DNA of 55,071 nucleotides. Origin: a cyanobacterium PCC 7702. GTDB taxonomy: Bacteria; Cyanobacteriota; Cyanobacteriia; Cyanobacteriales; Nostocaceae. The notes below the pieces were generated by a model. It saw only the letters and a program-made list of their open reading frames with translations. It made no database searches and was not told where the DNA came from. Every line of letters starts with the position of its first letter. The stretch's first letter is position 1. Location: contig KB235926.1 of NCBI GenBank assembly GCA_000332255.1, positions 4,674,359 to 4,729,429 on the forward strand, given 5' to 3'. This document shows positions 19,137 to 28,171 of this stretch, piece after piece. The position numbers were made by a program, and so were the translations under genes.

Positions 19137-19817
19137 TCAGCTATTTTCCGCAGACAAAAGGTGTTTGTGTAATAAAATTTGCTGCGATCGCCTGAAAAAG
19201 AATATGTTCCAGTTAGATTCAACTTTGCAGGCTCGATACCCGAACTTGAAATAAAGCTGTCGTGCTTGATAATTCTTTTCCAAGACATGGAGATACAAGT
19301 CTTCGAACCCCCATTCGCGGACAATTTTTTCACTTACCTGCAGCAGTTGCGAAGCCACACCTTGTCTGCGGTATTTAGGATGAACTGCCAAATTAGAAAG
19401 ATAAGGAAAACTTTTGCCAGCGCCCGTCCAGGAGTCATTGTACCGCAAACCCAGCTCTACAGTGCCAACTAAGTTACCAGCTACACCACTGCTAGTGTCA
19501 ACTGCAACCAAACAAGCGTGATGGGGTTGCGATGATGCCAAGCGGTGTCTTAAATCTTCGTAAATACCCAAACGCAATAGCGGAAAAGCCCATCCCCAGA
19601 TTCCTTTGCGGAAGTGAAAGCTTTCAGCGATAATTTCAGCAATACCATTCAAATCCGCAGTTGTAGCCGCACGAACTTGAAAGTGGTAGGAAACTTGCTC
19701 GGCGGCGACACTAAAAGGCTGTTGGTGGAGTGGGTCTAAAAACCAGGATGTCAAGGCTAGTTTCGTGTTTAATTGATTGAACAACAATCTTTTCCAATAT
19801 CCTAAAACACCATTCAA
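19137..19817 (-). CDS. GNAT-family N-acetyltransferase
   Basis: 226 aa. The GNAT core spans about residues 48-205. It opens with VRAATTADLNGIAEIIAESF and carries the acetyl-CoA motif A in YLSNLAVHPKYRRQGVASQLL. It continues with LYLHVLEKNYQARQLYFKFGY, typical of RimI-like enzymes. The first 45 residues are an extension not needed for the fold, so the true start could be internal. The substrate is unknown. It is transcribed alone, back to back with the cyaC promoter region. Confidence 0.85.
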   Translation of the reverse strand: MNGVLGYWKRLLFNQLNTKLALTSWFLDPLHQQPFSVAAEQVSYHFQVRAATTADLNGIAEIIAESFHFRKGIWGWAFPLLRLGIYEDLRHRLASSQPHHACLVAVDTSSGVAGNLVGTVELGLRYNDSWTGAGKSFPYLSNLAVHPKYRRQGVASQLLQVSEKIVREWGFEDLYLHVLEKNYQARQLYFKFGYRACKVESNWNIFFFRRSQQILLHKHLLSAENS

Positions 19818-20387
19818 CTTATGTAAAAACTGGAAACATTTTAGTTAATAAAACTGAATTATTAACAGTGGAAGGATTTCAGGGTTAACAACCAAAAGCT
19901 CCATTCGCAACTGTTTGTTGAATTGCCTTTAATTTTACTTAATTTGTCGATGGCTAATCTTAAACTTTGCCTTTGCTGGTAACTGCCGTGACATAAATAA
20001 AATTTACCCGAAAGTGTTAGTGTCAGGACTGCCACGGGAAAACTTAATATGCAGCGTATGCAACTGCAAGCGAATTTTCAGAGTATAAAGTCATTATTGA
20101 TACTCTTAATTAAGGGGGTGAAGACAGATTTGATGACACGGCAAGGATTAATTACCACCGATACTGGGTATAAAATAAATGGGGGCGCACCAGGCACAAG
20201 CTATTGAGGTAAATAGTTTCAGCAAACCTTTTTCAGTCTGCAAGCAGTCTTGCAAGCAAACAGTCCAGGCGATCGAAATGCTCTGCTCTTACTTGGTTCA
20301 GTTTCATTTCTATCCGTTCGCGATCATCGACCGGAGGCTTATCAGATTATTGTTTATCCGACTGCCTTTACAGCAGGAAAGCGGTGC
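19818..20387. other. Upstream region of cyaC
   Basis: 570 bp between the GNAT gene and the chosen cyaC start. It contains an inverted repeat AGAGTAT (20080-20086) / ATACTCT (20100-20106) and an adjacent CTTAATTAAG palindrome, both plausible promoter elements. In the last 140 bp the frame in phase with cyaC stays open back to a TTG at 20250. However, the first ATG with a ribosome site (AGGAAAGCGGTGC) is at 20388. Confidence 0.45.
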
Positions 20388-23300
20388 ATGAAATCCCAAG
20401 CAAACAACAAGCCGAAAATACTGGTTGTCGACGACGAACCCGACAATCTTGACTTGCTGTACCGCACCTTTTATCGCGATTACAAGGTGTTGAGAGCAAG
20501 TTCTGGTCCAGCAGCATTGGATTTGCTGGCACAAGAGAAAGATATATCGGTAATCATCTCTGACCAGCGCATGCCAATGATGAGCGGTACTGAATTTTTA
20601 AGTTTAACAGCGACTCAGTATCCAGACATTATCCGTATAATTTTGACAGGCTACACTGATGTCGAAGATTTGGTGGAAGCCATCAATTCGGGTAAGGTAT
20701 TCAAATACGTCACCAAACCGTGGGAAGCAGAGGAACTCAAAGCGGTAGTACGTCAAGCCCTCGATACCCACAACGTTCTCAAGGCCCGCACTCGCGAACT
20801 CACGCGTACCCTGCGTCAGGAATCGTTGCTAAATACCGTTACCAACACGATTCGCAGTGCTTTAGACTACCGGCAAATTCTGCAAACTATTGTGGATACG
20901 GTAGGTCACATGCTGGAGGTAGACGTCTGCTTGTTGCGTCCCTTTCAGGATAATCGCTTGGTAGACGAAGGATTTATCTACCAAAAGACGGTGGAGAAAA
21001 ATACAAAGTATGACTTAACAACCCAGGGACAATGGGAAAAACTAGGAGGAAACTTTTTAGAAACATTATCCGCACCTTTAAATCTTAACGTTACTTCTGG
21101 TTGTGAAATCCTAGCTCCCTTGTTAGCACAGACAGTTTGGGAAACTCGGGAATTACAAGTAATTCACGATACAACCAGCGATGAACGCATTCAAGGAGAT
21201 CGGGCTGCTGCCTTTGCGCAAGCCAATATTTATTCTAGCTTGGTGGTACCGTTGATTTGCCGACAAGAATTGATGGCAGTACTAGCATTGCATCAATGTT
21301 ATCAACCTCGGACTTGGAGTGAAGACGAGGTGCAGTTGGTAATGATGGTCGCAGATCAAGCAGCCCTTGCTTTATCTCAAGCTTATGCCTACGAACAAGT
21401 ACGGGCTTTAGCACAAAGAGAAGCATTAATTAATACTATTACCACGGCCATTCGCTCCAGTTTGGATCCGCAGGATATTTTTGCAGCTATCACTCAACAG
21501 TTAGGACAAGCTTTGCAGGTTGATCGCTGCGTCTTGTCTTTGTGGAATGAAGAAGATGAATTTATTCACTGCGTGGGTTTATATAAAAATTCCATTCATC
21601 TGGAAACTGAAAAATTAATTGGTATTACTGAAAATCAGAACTTACATTTATTGCAAGTACCAATTAAAGAAAATCCCATCGTGCAAGAAATGTTGCGAAC
21701 GCAACAGCCAGTGGTAATTAGCGATACCAGTCAGTATCCTTTGCCAATTCAGGAATTTAATTTGCCTTTACCAATTGCGGCGCGTTCGTGTAGCGGCTCT
21801 GAAAGAGCATCGCTGATGGTAGTTCCCCTGCTTGCGGACGGAAAAATTATTGGCATTATTACTTTGCACGAAGATAAAAATATTCGTCAGTGGCTTCCAT
21901 TTGAGATTGATTTAGCAAAAGCTGTAGCCGCGCAAGCAGCGATCGCCGTGCAGCAATCCCGTTTGTATCAAAAAACTCGCGAACAAGCGGAGCGCTTGCT
22001 GGAGCTAGACAGACAAAAAACAGAGTTCTTCCAAAATATCTCTCACGAATTTCGTACGCCTATTACCTTGATTTTAGGTCCCCTAGAGTCAGCGGTCAAC
22101 TCCAAGCAAGGATTATCCTACGAACAAAGCGCGATCGCCCTGCGCAACTCCCGTCGCCTGCTGCGACTGGTAAATCAATTACTCGACCTGCAACGCTTAG
22201 ACGCAGGACGAATGCAACCAAGTTTCCGTCCTTGTAATTTGGTCGAGTTTGTCAGTCACATTATCGAGTCCTTTCGCCCTTATTGCGAGAAAAAAGGATT
22301 GCGTTTAATAACTGAAATGACTGAATGTCCGACGGTTTGCTTGGACATAGAAAAATTTGACAAGGTAGTCTACAACCTTCTATCTAATGCCATGAAATTT
22401 ACTCCTGAAGGTGGTAGCATTACTGTCAAAGTCCGACCGGAAGGCGGCAATTGTCTTTTAGAAGTACAAGACACCGGTATTGGCATTCTTCCAGAACAAA
22501 TTCCGCTTCTGTTTGAACGTTTTCGCCAAGCCGAAGGTTCGGAAAATCGATCCTACGAAGGTACGGGTTTGGGTTTGGCTTTAGTTAAGGAACTAGTGGA
22601 ACTCCACGGCGGTAAAGTCACCGTAGCTTCTGTTTACGGCCAAGGTACCACTTTTAGTGTTTGGCTTCTTCCCGGTAGCGCTCACCTTCCCCAACATCAA
22701 GTCTTGGATGAAGTTGCAGAGGTTAATCTTCATCGCGCCGCTGTAGAATTGGCAGATTTAGAGCTGATAGAAGAAGAAACTGAAGAAGATAAACTACAAG
22801 AACAACACACCCTTCAACCTTCAACTTTTGGCTGTTCGATTCTGGTTGTAGACGATAATCCAGATTTACGTAGATACGTGTCAAAAATTTTACGTAGTAA
22901 TGGCTATGAAGTACGAACAGCACGTAATGGTTCGGAAGGCTTTCAGATAGCTAAGGAAATTACACCCAGTCTCATTGTCAGCGATTTAATGATGCCCCAG
23001 GTATCGGGACTGGAGATGATTCGGATGATTCGCAATGAAGAAAAATTAAAAGGAACACCAATTATCCTGCTCACAGCCAAAGTTGATGAAGAAACTCGTA
23101 TCGAAGGTACAGAACGGGGTGCAGATGCTTATTTAGCCAAACCATTTAACGATCGCGAACTTTTAGCAGAAGTGCGCAACCTGCTAGCTTTAAAGGAAAA
23201 CGAACGACGAGTATTAGAGCTAAATACCTATTTAACAGAATCTGTACTCAAGCGTTTTCTACCACCTGCTTTGGTCAAGAAAGCTGCTGCTGGAGAGTTA

Positions 23301-23912
23301 GTTCTAGATTTGCGACCAGAGCCGCGCTTAATTACAGTTTTATTTAGTGATATTGTCGGTTTTACCCAGCTGGCAAATACCCTGCGCTCGCGCCGCGTAG
23401 CAGAGCTACTGAACGAATATCTAGAAGTGATGACCAAAGCTGTATTTGATAACGGTGGTAGCGTCGATAAATTTATGGGAGATGCTATTTTAGCTTTATT
23501 CGGAGCACCAGAAGAGCTGACTCCAAACGAACAAGTACGGCGCGCTGTTAATACTGCTAGAGCAATGCTGCGAGCGCTAGAACAGCTAAACCAACTGTGG
23601 CGAGAACAAGGCGTTTTTGATGCTACAGAACGTAACAGAGTCGAATTTCGCTGTGGTATCCACCAAGGAACCGCGGTTGTGGGTATGTTTGGTAGTAGCG
23701 AACGCGCCGATTATACGGCCATTGGTCCCAGCGTCAACATTGCAGCGAGATTGCAACAAGCTGCTGTTCCCGGTACCATACTCGTTTCTGCCGCAGTGGC
23801 AGATTATTTGCGAGAAGATGAAATTATTAAAGGTAGCCCCCTAGAACTCAAAGGAGTAGATGAAACGGTACTTACCTTTGCTGTCGTCCCAGAATTAGTA
23901 GCAAACCGTTAA
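20388..23912 (+). CDS. cyaC: CyaC-type hybrid histidine kinase / adenylate cyclase
   Basis: 1174 aa from the ATG at 20388. This start is chosen because it follows AGGAAAG and directly precedes the receiver; the open frame continues 46 codons upstream without a convincing start. Domain order: receiver 1 (9-125, Asp59), GAF (145-330), GAF (345-525), HisKA (541-605, His553 in ISHEFRTP), HATPase (655-762, with VVYNLLSNAMKF, DTGIG and GTGLGL), receiver 2 (817-930, Asp866), class III cyclase (980-1165). The cyclase has both metal Asp (988 in FSDIVGF and 1032 in MGDAILALF), Lys1028, and Asp1108 with Thr1110 for adenine selection. Cyanobacterial CyaC proteins share this layout and make cAMP under phosphorelay control. 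All catalytic residues look intact. Confidence 0.93.
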   Translation: MKSQANNKPKILVVDDEPDNLDLLYRTFYRDYKVLRASSGPAALDLLAQEKDISVIISDQRMPMMSGTEFLSLTATQYPDIIRIILTGYTDVEDLVEAINSGKVFKYVTKPWEAEELKAVVRQALDTHNVLKARTRELTRTLRQESLLNTVTNTIRSALDYRQILQTIVDTVGHMLEVDVCLLRPFQDNRLVDEGFIYQKTVEKNTKYDLTTQGQWEKLGGNFLETLSAPLNLNVTSGCEILAPLLAQTVWETRELQVIHDTTSDERIQGDRAAAFAQANIYSSLVVPLICRQELMAVLALHQCYQPRTWSEDEVQLVMMVADQAALALSQAYAYEQVRALAQREALINTITTAIRSSLDPQDIFAAITQQLGQALQVDRCVLSLWNEEDEFIHCVGLYKNSIHLETEKLIGITENQNLHLLQVPIKENPIVQEMLRTQQPVVISDTSQYPLPIQEFNLPLPIAARSCSGSERASLMVVPLLADGKIIGIITLHEDKNIRQWLPFEIDLAKAVAAQAAIAVQQSRLYQKTREQAERLLELDRQKTEFFQNISHEFRTPITLILGPLESAVNSKQGLSYEQSAIALRNSRRLLRLVNQLLDLQRLDAGRMQPSFRPCNLVEFVSHIIESFRPYCEKKGLRLITEMTECPTVCLDIEKFDKVVYNLLSNAMKFTPEGGSITVKVRPEGGNCLLEVQDTGIGILPEQIPLLFERFRQAEGSENRSYEGTGLGLALVKELVELHGGKVTVASVYGQGTTFSVWLLPGSAHLPQHQVLDEVAEVNLHRAAVELADLELIEEETEEDKLQEQHTLQPSTFGCSILVVDDNPDLRRYVSKILRSNGYEVRTARNGSEGFQIAKEITPSLIVSDLMMPQVSGLEMIRMIRNEEKLKGTPIILLTAKVDEETRIEGTERGADAYLAKPFNDRELLAEVRNLLALKENERRVLELNTYLTESVLKRFLPPALVKKAAAGELVLDLRPEPRLITVLFSDIVGFTQLANTLRSRRVAELLNEYLEVMTKAVFDNGGSVDKFMGDAILALFGAPEELTPNEQVRRAVNTARAMLRALEQLNQLWREQGVFDATERNRVEFRCGIHQGTAVVGMFGSSERADYTAIGPSVNIAARLQQAAVPGTILVSAAVADYLREDEIIKGSPLELKGVDETVLTFAVVPELVANR

Positions 23913-23960
23913 AATGGCAATGACCAGCTAACAATTACCGACCTATTCCCTCGCAAGCTT

Positions 23961-24992
23961 ATGACCAAATTGGTTGCTCAACATTGGCAACAAGCAGACC
24001 CACCAGGTTTGTGGATAACGGCGATCGCAGGTTCGGTAACTTTACACCTGTTGGTATTTTGGTTGGCGCGATCGCTTCACATTAACCTTTTACAACAGCA
24101 GTACCCCAATACAGCCATTCCCGTTGAAGTCATAGAAATTGCTTCCCAAAGCCAAAATTCCAAAACCACACCTCCATCACCAACTAAACCCGTTCGCACC
24201 CAACCACCACCTCACGCTCAAAAATCATCAACTTCAGCTTTATCAAGACAACCTGCTACCAGCACCACCGATAGCAATGCGATCGCTGTTGCTGAGAAAA
24301 AAACAACTCATAAATCCCGTACCCCCACACCTACCAAACCTCAATCTCCAAAGACTCCCAGCCCAAACTATACTTCCTCTTTCCAGTTCGGACAACCAAA
24401 ACAACCACCGCTACCAACAGGTAACGGAGAGAAAATATTACAAGCACCTGCAAATCAACTTGGCCAGGTTCCGAAACAAGCAACTCCTTTGTCTTCTTCT
24501 AAACCATCGCCCCAGTCTTTACCCTCTCAGCTGGAACCATCCCTTGCTCGCAAACCTGTTTTCCCTTCCCCTACCCCAGGACTGATAGTTACTTGGAATT
24601 CTCTCGACAGAAACGAAGTTATACAGTTAATTCAAAAAGGAATTTTAAAACAAGATGTCCCCCCCCAGCAGCTGGCTGAACACCTCGGTACCAACACCAA
24701 AGAATTTTCCTCTTTAGAAATTAATAAAGTACTCGAACACAGACAAGTCAATTTACTCGCTAGCTTAGTCGTTGATAATACTGGTCAATTTCAAAAAGCT
24801 GAAGTTATCGGTAGATTTGCACCACCCGATACTCTAGAAGATTTATCGCCACCAGAAAAAGATGCATATCAGGATTTTCTCAATGATTTTTTTCAAAATG
24901 AAAAATTCCAAGCCGCTCAAAATGAGGATGGTAGCAGACCATCTGAAAGTAATTTGGTGATATTGATTAAAATTCAGCGCCTAGCAACTTGA
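23961..24992 (+). CDS. TonB-like protein with proline-rich spacer
   Basis: 343 aa. One N-terminal membrane segment (about residues 18-37, WITAIAGSVTLHLLVFWLA) has the His-in-helix pattern of TonB. About 170 residues of Pro/Thr/Ser/Lys-rich sequence follow, which would span the periplasm. The C-terminal globular part (about 205-343) includes a 'VVDNTGQFQKAEVIGRF' strand pair reminiscent of TonB C-terminal domains. It may transmit energy to an outer-membrane transporter. No TonB-box receptor or ExbBD lies in the window, so the call rests on architecture alone. It starts 48 bp after cyaC on the same strand. Confidence 0.7.
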   Translation: MTKLVAQHWQQADPPGLWITAIAGSVTLHLLVFWLARSLHINLLQQQYPNTAIPVEVIEIASQSQNSKTTPPSPTKPVRTQPPPHAQKSSTSALSRQPATSTTDSNAIAVAEKKTTHKSRTPTPTKPQSPKTPSPNYTSSFQFGQPKQPPLPTGNGEKILQAPANQLGQVPKQATPLSSSKPSPQSLPSQLEPSLARKPVFPSPTPGLIVTWNSLDRNEVIQLIQKGILKQDVPPQQLAEHLGTNTKEFSSLEINKVLEHRQVNLLASLVVDNTGQFQKAEVIGRFAPPDTLEDLSPPEKDAYQDFLNDFFQNEKFQAAQNEDGSRPSESNLVILIKIQRLAT

Positions 24993-25018
24993 TTTTTAGT
25001 TTCTAGTGTGTTATGCTA
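24990..25018 (+). promoter_or_regulatory. Promoter of tRNA-Gly
   Basis: TTGATT (24990-24995) and TATGCT (25013-25018) are separated by 17 bp, a sigma-70-like promoter whose -10 box ends 15 bp before the tRNA. The -35 box overlaps the stop codon of the TonB-like gene. Confidence 0.55.
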
Positions 25019-25033
25019 TTGAAGTTAAGTTCT

Positions 25034-25104
25034 GCGGGCATAGTTTAGTGGTAAAACCATAGCCTTCCAAGCTATTGATGCGGGTTCGATTCCCGCTGCC
25101 CGCT
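25034..25104 (+). tRNA. tRNA-Gly (anticodon UCC)
   Basis: 71 nt. The acceptor stem GCGGGCA pairs with TGCCCGC, with T as discriminator and no encoded CCA. The D-arm is TAGTTTAGTGGTAAAACCA. The anticodon stem is ATAGC/GCTAT with loop CTTCCAA, giving anticodon TCC. The T-arm is GCGGGTTCGATTCCCGC. All arms pair perfectly. Confidence 0.98.
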
Positions 25105-25143
25105 TCTTTAAGGTGACCTGGCACCTCTGTTGTCATCAAAGCT

Positions 25144-25172
25144 TTGGAAAGACTGCAGCGAGTCCTTTCCAA
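25144..25172. repeat. Long inverted repeat downstream of tRNA-Gly
   Basis: TTGGAAAGACT (25144-25154) pairs with AGTCCTTTCCAA (25161-25172) with one bulged C around a 6-nt loop. It lies 40 bp after the tRNA. No T-run follows directly, so it is not a classical intrinsic terminator, but it may act as an end-protecting or processing hairpin. Confidence 0.5.
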
Positions 25173-25229
25173 GGGTGAGGAATTTTTCATTTCCAAAAAT
25201 TTCTGTTTTGCTATCTAATTTCATACTCA

Positions 25230-25265
25230 AATGTTACTTAAATGCAACTTTAATGTTACTTAAAT
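25230..25265. promoter_or_regulatory. Direct repeat AATGTTACTTAAAT, two copies 22 bp apart
   Basis: Identical 14-bp copies at 25230-25243 and 25252-25265 have a period of 22 bp, about two helical turns. This places both sites on one DNA face and is typical of OmpR-family binding sites. The only downstream gene is the OmpR-type regulator at 25751, about 490 bp away. The rest of the 25193-25750 spacer shows no gene. Confidence 0.45.
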
Positions 25266-25750
25266 TCCCCACGACCATAAAAGTTTTGCAGCATCGGAAT
25301 TATTAATATTAAGGCGGCAGTTGGGAAAGTTTTTAGCATTCAAAAGCTTGATTTTTCCAAAATCCTACGCTTTTATAGATGTAAGTTCATTGATTTAACA
25401 AAAATTAGCTTCCTGGGAATCTAGCGGTTTCAGTATCCTACTTACCACCCTCAAAAAGAGAAATTTGTTTGAATCATTAAATATAAGTTAATAATTTGAT
25501 TTTGATGATTTTTGTCAAAGCTCTCGATAGGATTGTCCCATCTAAATAACCAAAGTAATTTAACTAAATCTTCCTAAAGGTAGATTAACAAATCCTATTT
25601 GAGATAGATAAAAATAGTAATAATGTATAAAAATAAATTCCCAAAAATAACTATGGGTGACTATACTTCAGGGCGCTTGAAGTTTCCGATATTTCTGTAT
25701 GTAACTACCAAATTACACTAGAAATTTACTTGGATGAAGGTTAGTCCTTC

Positions 25751-28171
25751 ATGAAAATTTTATTAGTTGAAGACGACCCATCTATTGCTCAATTTCTCTC
25801 AAATGCACTGACTGCTTATCGTTATACGGTTGATATTGCTACAGACGGTCAGTTAGGGCTAGAATTAGCCACCCAAGGGGAGTATGCCATTATATTGCTT
25901 GACCTCATGGTTCCCAAACTAGACGGTCTGAGCTTGTGTCGTCAGCTACGCCATCAGGGATGTCAAACTCCAATTTTAATATTGACAGCAAAAGACTCAA
26001 ACGAAGATATCGTTACCGGACTTGATGCTGGAGCAGATGATTATGTAACCAAACCCTGCGAACCTTCTCAACTCGTAGCGCGAATTCGCGCTTTATTGCG
26101 CCGTCAGGGTAATGCTGTGTTATCTCCCCTCTTGAAATGGGGGGAGTTATGTCTCGATCCCAACTTGATTCAGGTAACTTATCAGCAAAAACTAATTACC
26201 CTAAGTCCCAAGGAATATAGCTTACTAGAGTTATTTTTACGTCATCCCCAACGCATTTTTAGTCGCAGTGCCATTATCGATCACCTGTGGTCGATTGATG
26301 AATCGCCTTCAGATGCTGCAGTAACAAACCTGATCAAAGATCTGCGACGTCGGTTAAAATCTGCTGGTGTGACGGAAGACCCCATCGAGACCGTGTATCG
26401 ATTAGGTTATCGGTTGAGAGTTCCTCCCCAGGAAGACGGAAAACAAAACGAAGAAAAAACAGATTGGGTAGCACAAAAGGAAACTGATTTTCACCACCAG
26501 GGATTGGTTTTGATCGAGCAAGCAAAAAAAGATTTTCAAGCTTCCTTAGACAAAAGGATCGCAGTTTTGGATAAAGTCGGAAAATTACTTCAAAGCGGAT
26601 CTTCCCTGAGTCCATCACAAAAAGAGCAAGTTGTAGAAGAAGCGCATCGGTTAGCAGGTGGGTTAGGAACATTTGGATATACGAAAGGGTCGGAGATTGC
26701 GCGAGCTATCGAGCATTTATTTGTGGAGGAAGTTGGCGCTAAGCAGCAGCTTGGCGTGCAGTTTTCTCTGTTACTGGATGAGCTCAAACAAGAAATTGCC
26801 CTGTCACCAAATTTTCCCGCAACTACGACTTTGCCAAGCACCTGGATGCCATTGGTTTTAATTATTGATGATGACGATTCTTTTACGGAAGCATTGCGTC
26901 AAGCTGCAATCGGGCAAGGATTGCGCTTAGAAGTTGTTCCTTTTTCTAGCTTTTTTTCAGATGGGCGTCGGGAAACGCTAGAAAATCCCAGCGCAATTTT
27001 ATTTAGCCTTCACAGCAGTGTAGTGCAAGGAAAGGGATTGAATTTGCTGGCGAAAGTAAAGGCTCAATTTCCTAATGTACCAGTTCTGGTTTTGGCAGCA
27101 CAAGATTGTTTGGATGAGCGGGTTGCCGTTGCTCACTATAACAATGTTCGATACATTCTCAAAGACACAACAGCACAAAAGGTAATCGAGACGATCGCCA
27201 AAGTTATCCTACCGCAAACTACAATCTCTATTGCCAAGGTCATGGTTGTCGATGACGATCCGGTCACACTGAAAACCCTGACTGCTTTGTTACAGCCTTG
27301 GGGACTGCAAGTGACCACCCTCCATCATCCGGAAAGATTTTGGCAAGTGCTGAAAATTACAGAGCCAGACCTATTGCTGTTAGATATCCAAATGCCAAAA
27401 TTCAATGGCATTGAGCTTTGTCGTGTTGTGCGGCAAGACTGCCAGTATGCAGATTTACCGATTGTTGTGGTCACAGCCCATACAGATATAGACTCCATTC
27501 AACAAGCGTTGGCAGCAGGAGCCGACGATTTTCTGTGCAAACCGATTTTGGGTTCGGACTTGGTGACTCGAGTTATGAATCGAATAGAGCGGTCGCGCAG
27601 TACATCTGCAGACAGCATCTACTTACAGCAACAAAATGTCCAGCTAGAAACATGGCAGTGGGAAGCAACAACAGACTCTCTCACCAAAGTCGCTAGCCGG
27701 CACTATTTCGAGCAATTTATCGAACAGATGTGGCAGCGCCTTGCTCGCGAACAAATTCCCCTATCCTTAATTTTATGCGATGTAGACCGTTTCAAATCCT
27801 ATAACGATACCTATGGATACCAAGCAGGGAATTTTTGCTTGCAACAAATTGCCAGCGCCATCAGCTCGTGCATTAATTCTAACGGCGATTTGGTTGCTCG
27901 TTACGGAGGAGATAAATTTGCGATCGTACTGCCAAATACCAGTGCCAATGGAGCCCTGCAAATTGTAGAACGCATCCGGCAAGCAGTTGCCAATTTGCAA
28001 ATTCCCCAAGAGCTATCCATACCCCAGCCGCAGCTGACATTAAGTTTGGGTATTTCCGCTACCGTACCAACAGTAGAAAAATCTGCCAAAGATTTCATTG
28101 CCATTGCTACTCAAGCATTATATGCTGCCAAAAGCAGAGGACGTAATACCTATTGCTTGTATCCGTCATGA
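25751..28171 (+). CDS. OmpR-type DNA-binding regulator fused to HPt, two receivers and a GGDEF domain
   Basis: 806 aa. Order: receiver (1-118, Asp51), OmpR winged helix (126-226, ending ETVYRLGYRLR), HPt (245-348, His299 in EAHRLAGGLGTFGY), a second receiver-like domain (367-485), receiver 3 (496-612, Asp545), GGDEF (640-806). The second receiver keeps DDDD at 373-376 but has Ser419 where the phospho-acceptor Asp should be, so it is probably inert. The GGDEF signature reads GGDKF (719-723); the Lys replaces a metal-binding Glu, so cyclase activity is doubtful although Asp677 is kept. The protein thus combines transcription control, phosphotransfer and a c-di-GMP-type output. Its stop overlaps the kinase start by ATGA. 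Confidence 0.92.
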   Translation: MKILLVEDDPSIAQFLSNALTAYRYTVDIATDGQLGLELATQGEYAIILLDLMVPKLDGLSLCRQLRHQGCQTPILILTAKDSNEDIVTGLDAGADDYVTKPCEPSQLVARIRALLRRQGNAVLSPLLKWGELCLDPNLIQVTYQQKLITLSPKEYSLLELFLRHPQRIFSRSAIIDHLWSIDESPSDAAVTNLIKDLRRRLKSAGVTEDPIETVYRLGYRLRVPPQEDGKQNEEKTDWVAQKETDFHHQGLVLIEQAKKDFQASLDKRIAVLDKVGKLLQSGSSLSPSQKEQVVEEAHRLAGGLGTFGYTKGSEIARAIEHLFVEEVGAKQQLGVQFSLLLDELKQEIALSPNFPATTTLPSTWMPLVLIIDDDDSFTEALRQAAIGQGLRLEVVPFSSFFSDGRRETLENPSAILFSLHSSVVQGKGLNLLAKVKAQFPNVPVLVLAAQDCLDERVAVAHYNNVRYILKDTTAQKVIETIAKVILPQTTISIAKVMVVDDDPVTLKTLTALLQPWGLQVTTLHHPERFWQVLKITEPDLLLLDIQMPKFNGIELCRVVRQDCQYADLPIVVVTAHTDIDSIQQALAAGADDFLCKPILGSDLVTRVMNRIERSRSTSADSIYLQQQNVQLETWQWEATTDSLTKVASRHYFEQFIEQMWQRLAREQIPLSLILCDVDRFKSYNDTYGYQAGNFCLQQIASAISSCINSNGDLVARYGGDKFAIVLPNTSANGALQIVERIRQAVANLQIPQELSIPQPQLTLSLGISATVPTVEKSAKDFIAIATQALYAAKSRGRNTYCLYPS

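Noticed and set aside
20250-20387. Upstream extension of cyaC to the TTG at 20250
   Set aside because: The extension has no domain content and no ribosome site; the ATG at 20388 follows AGGAAAG and directly starts the receiver domain.
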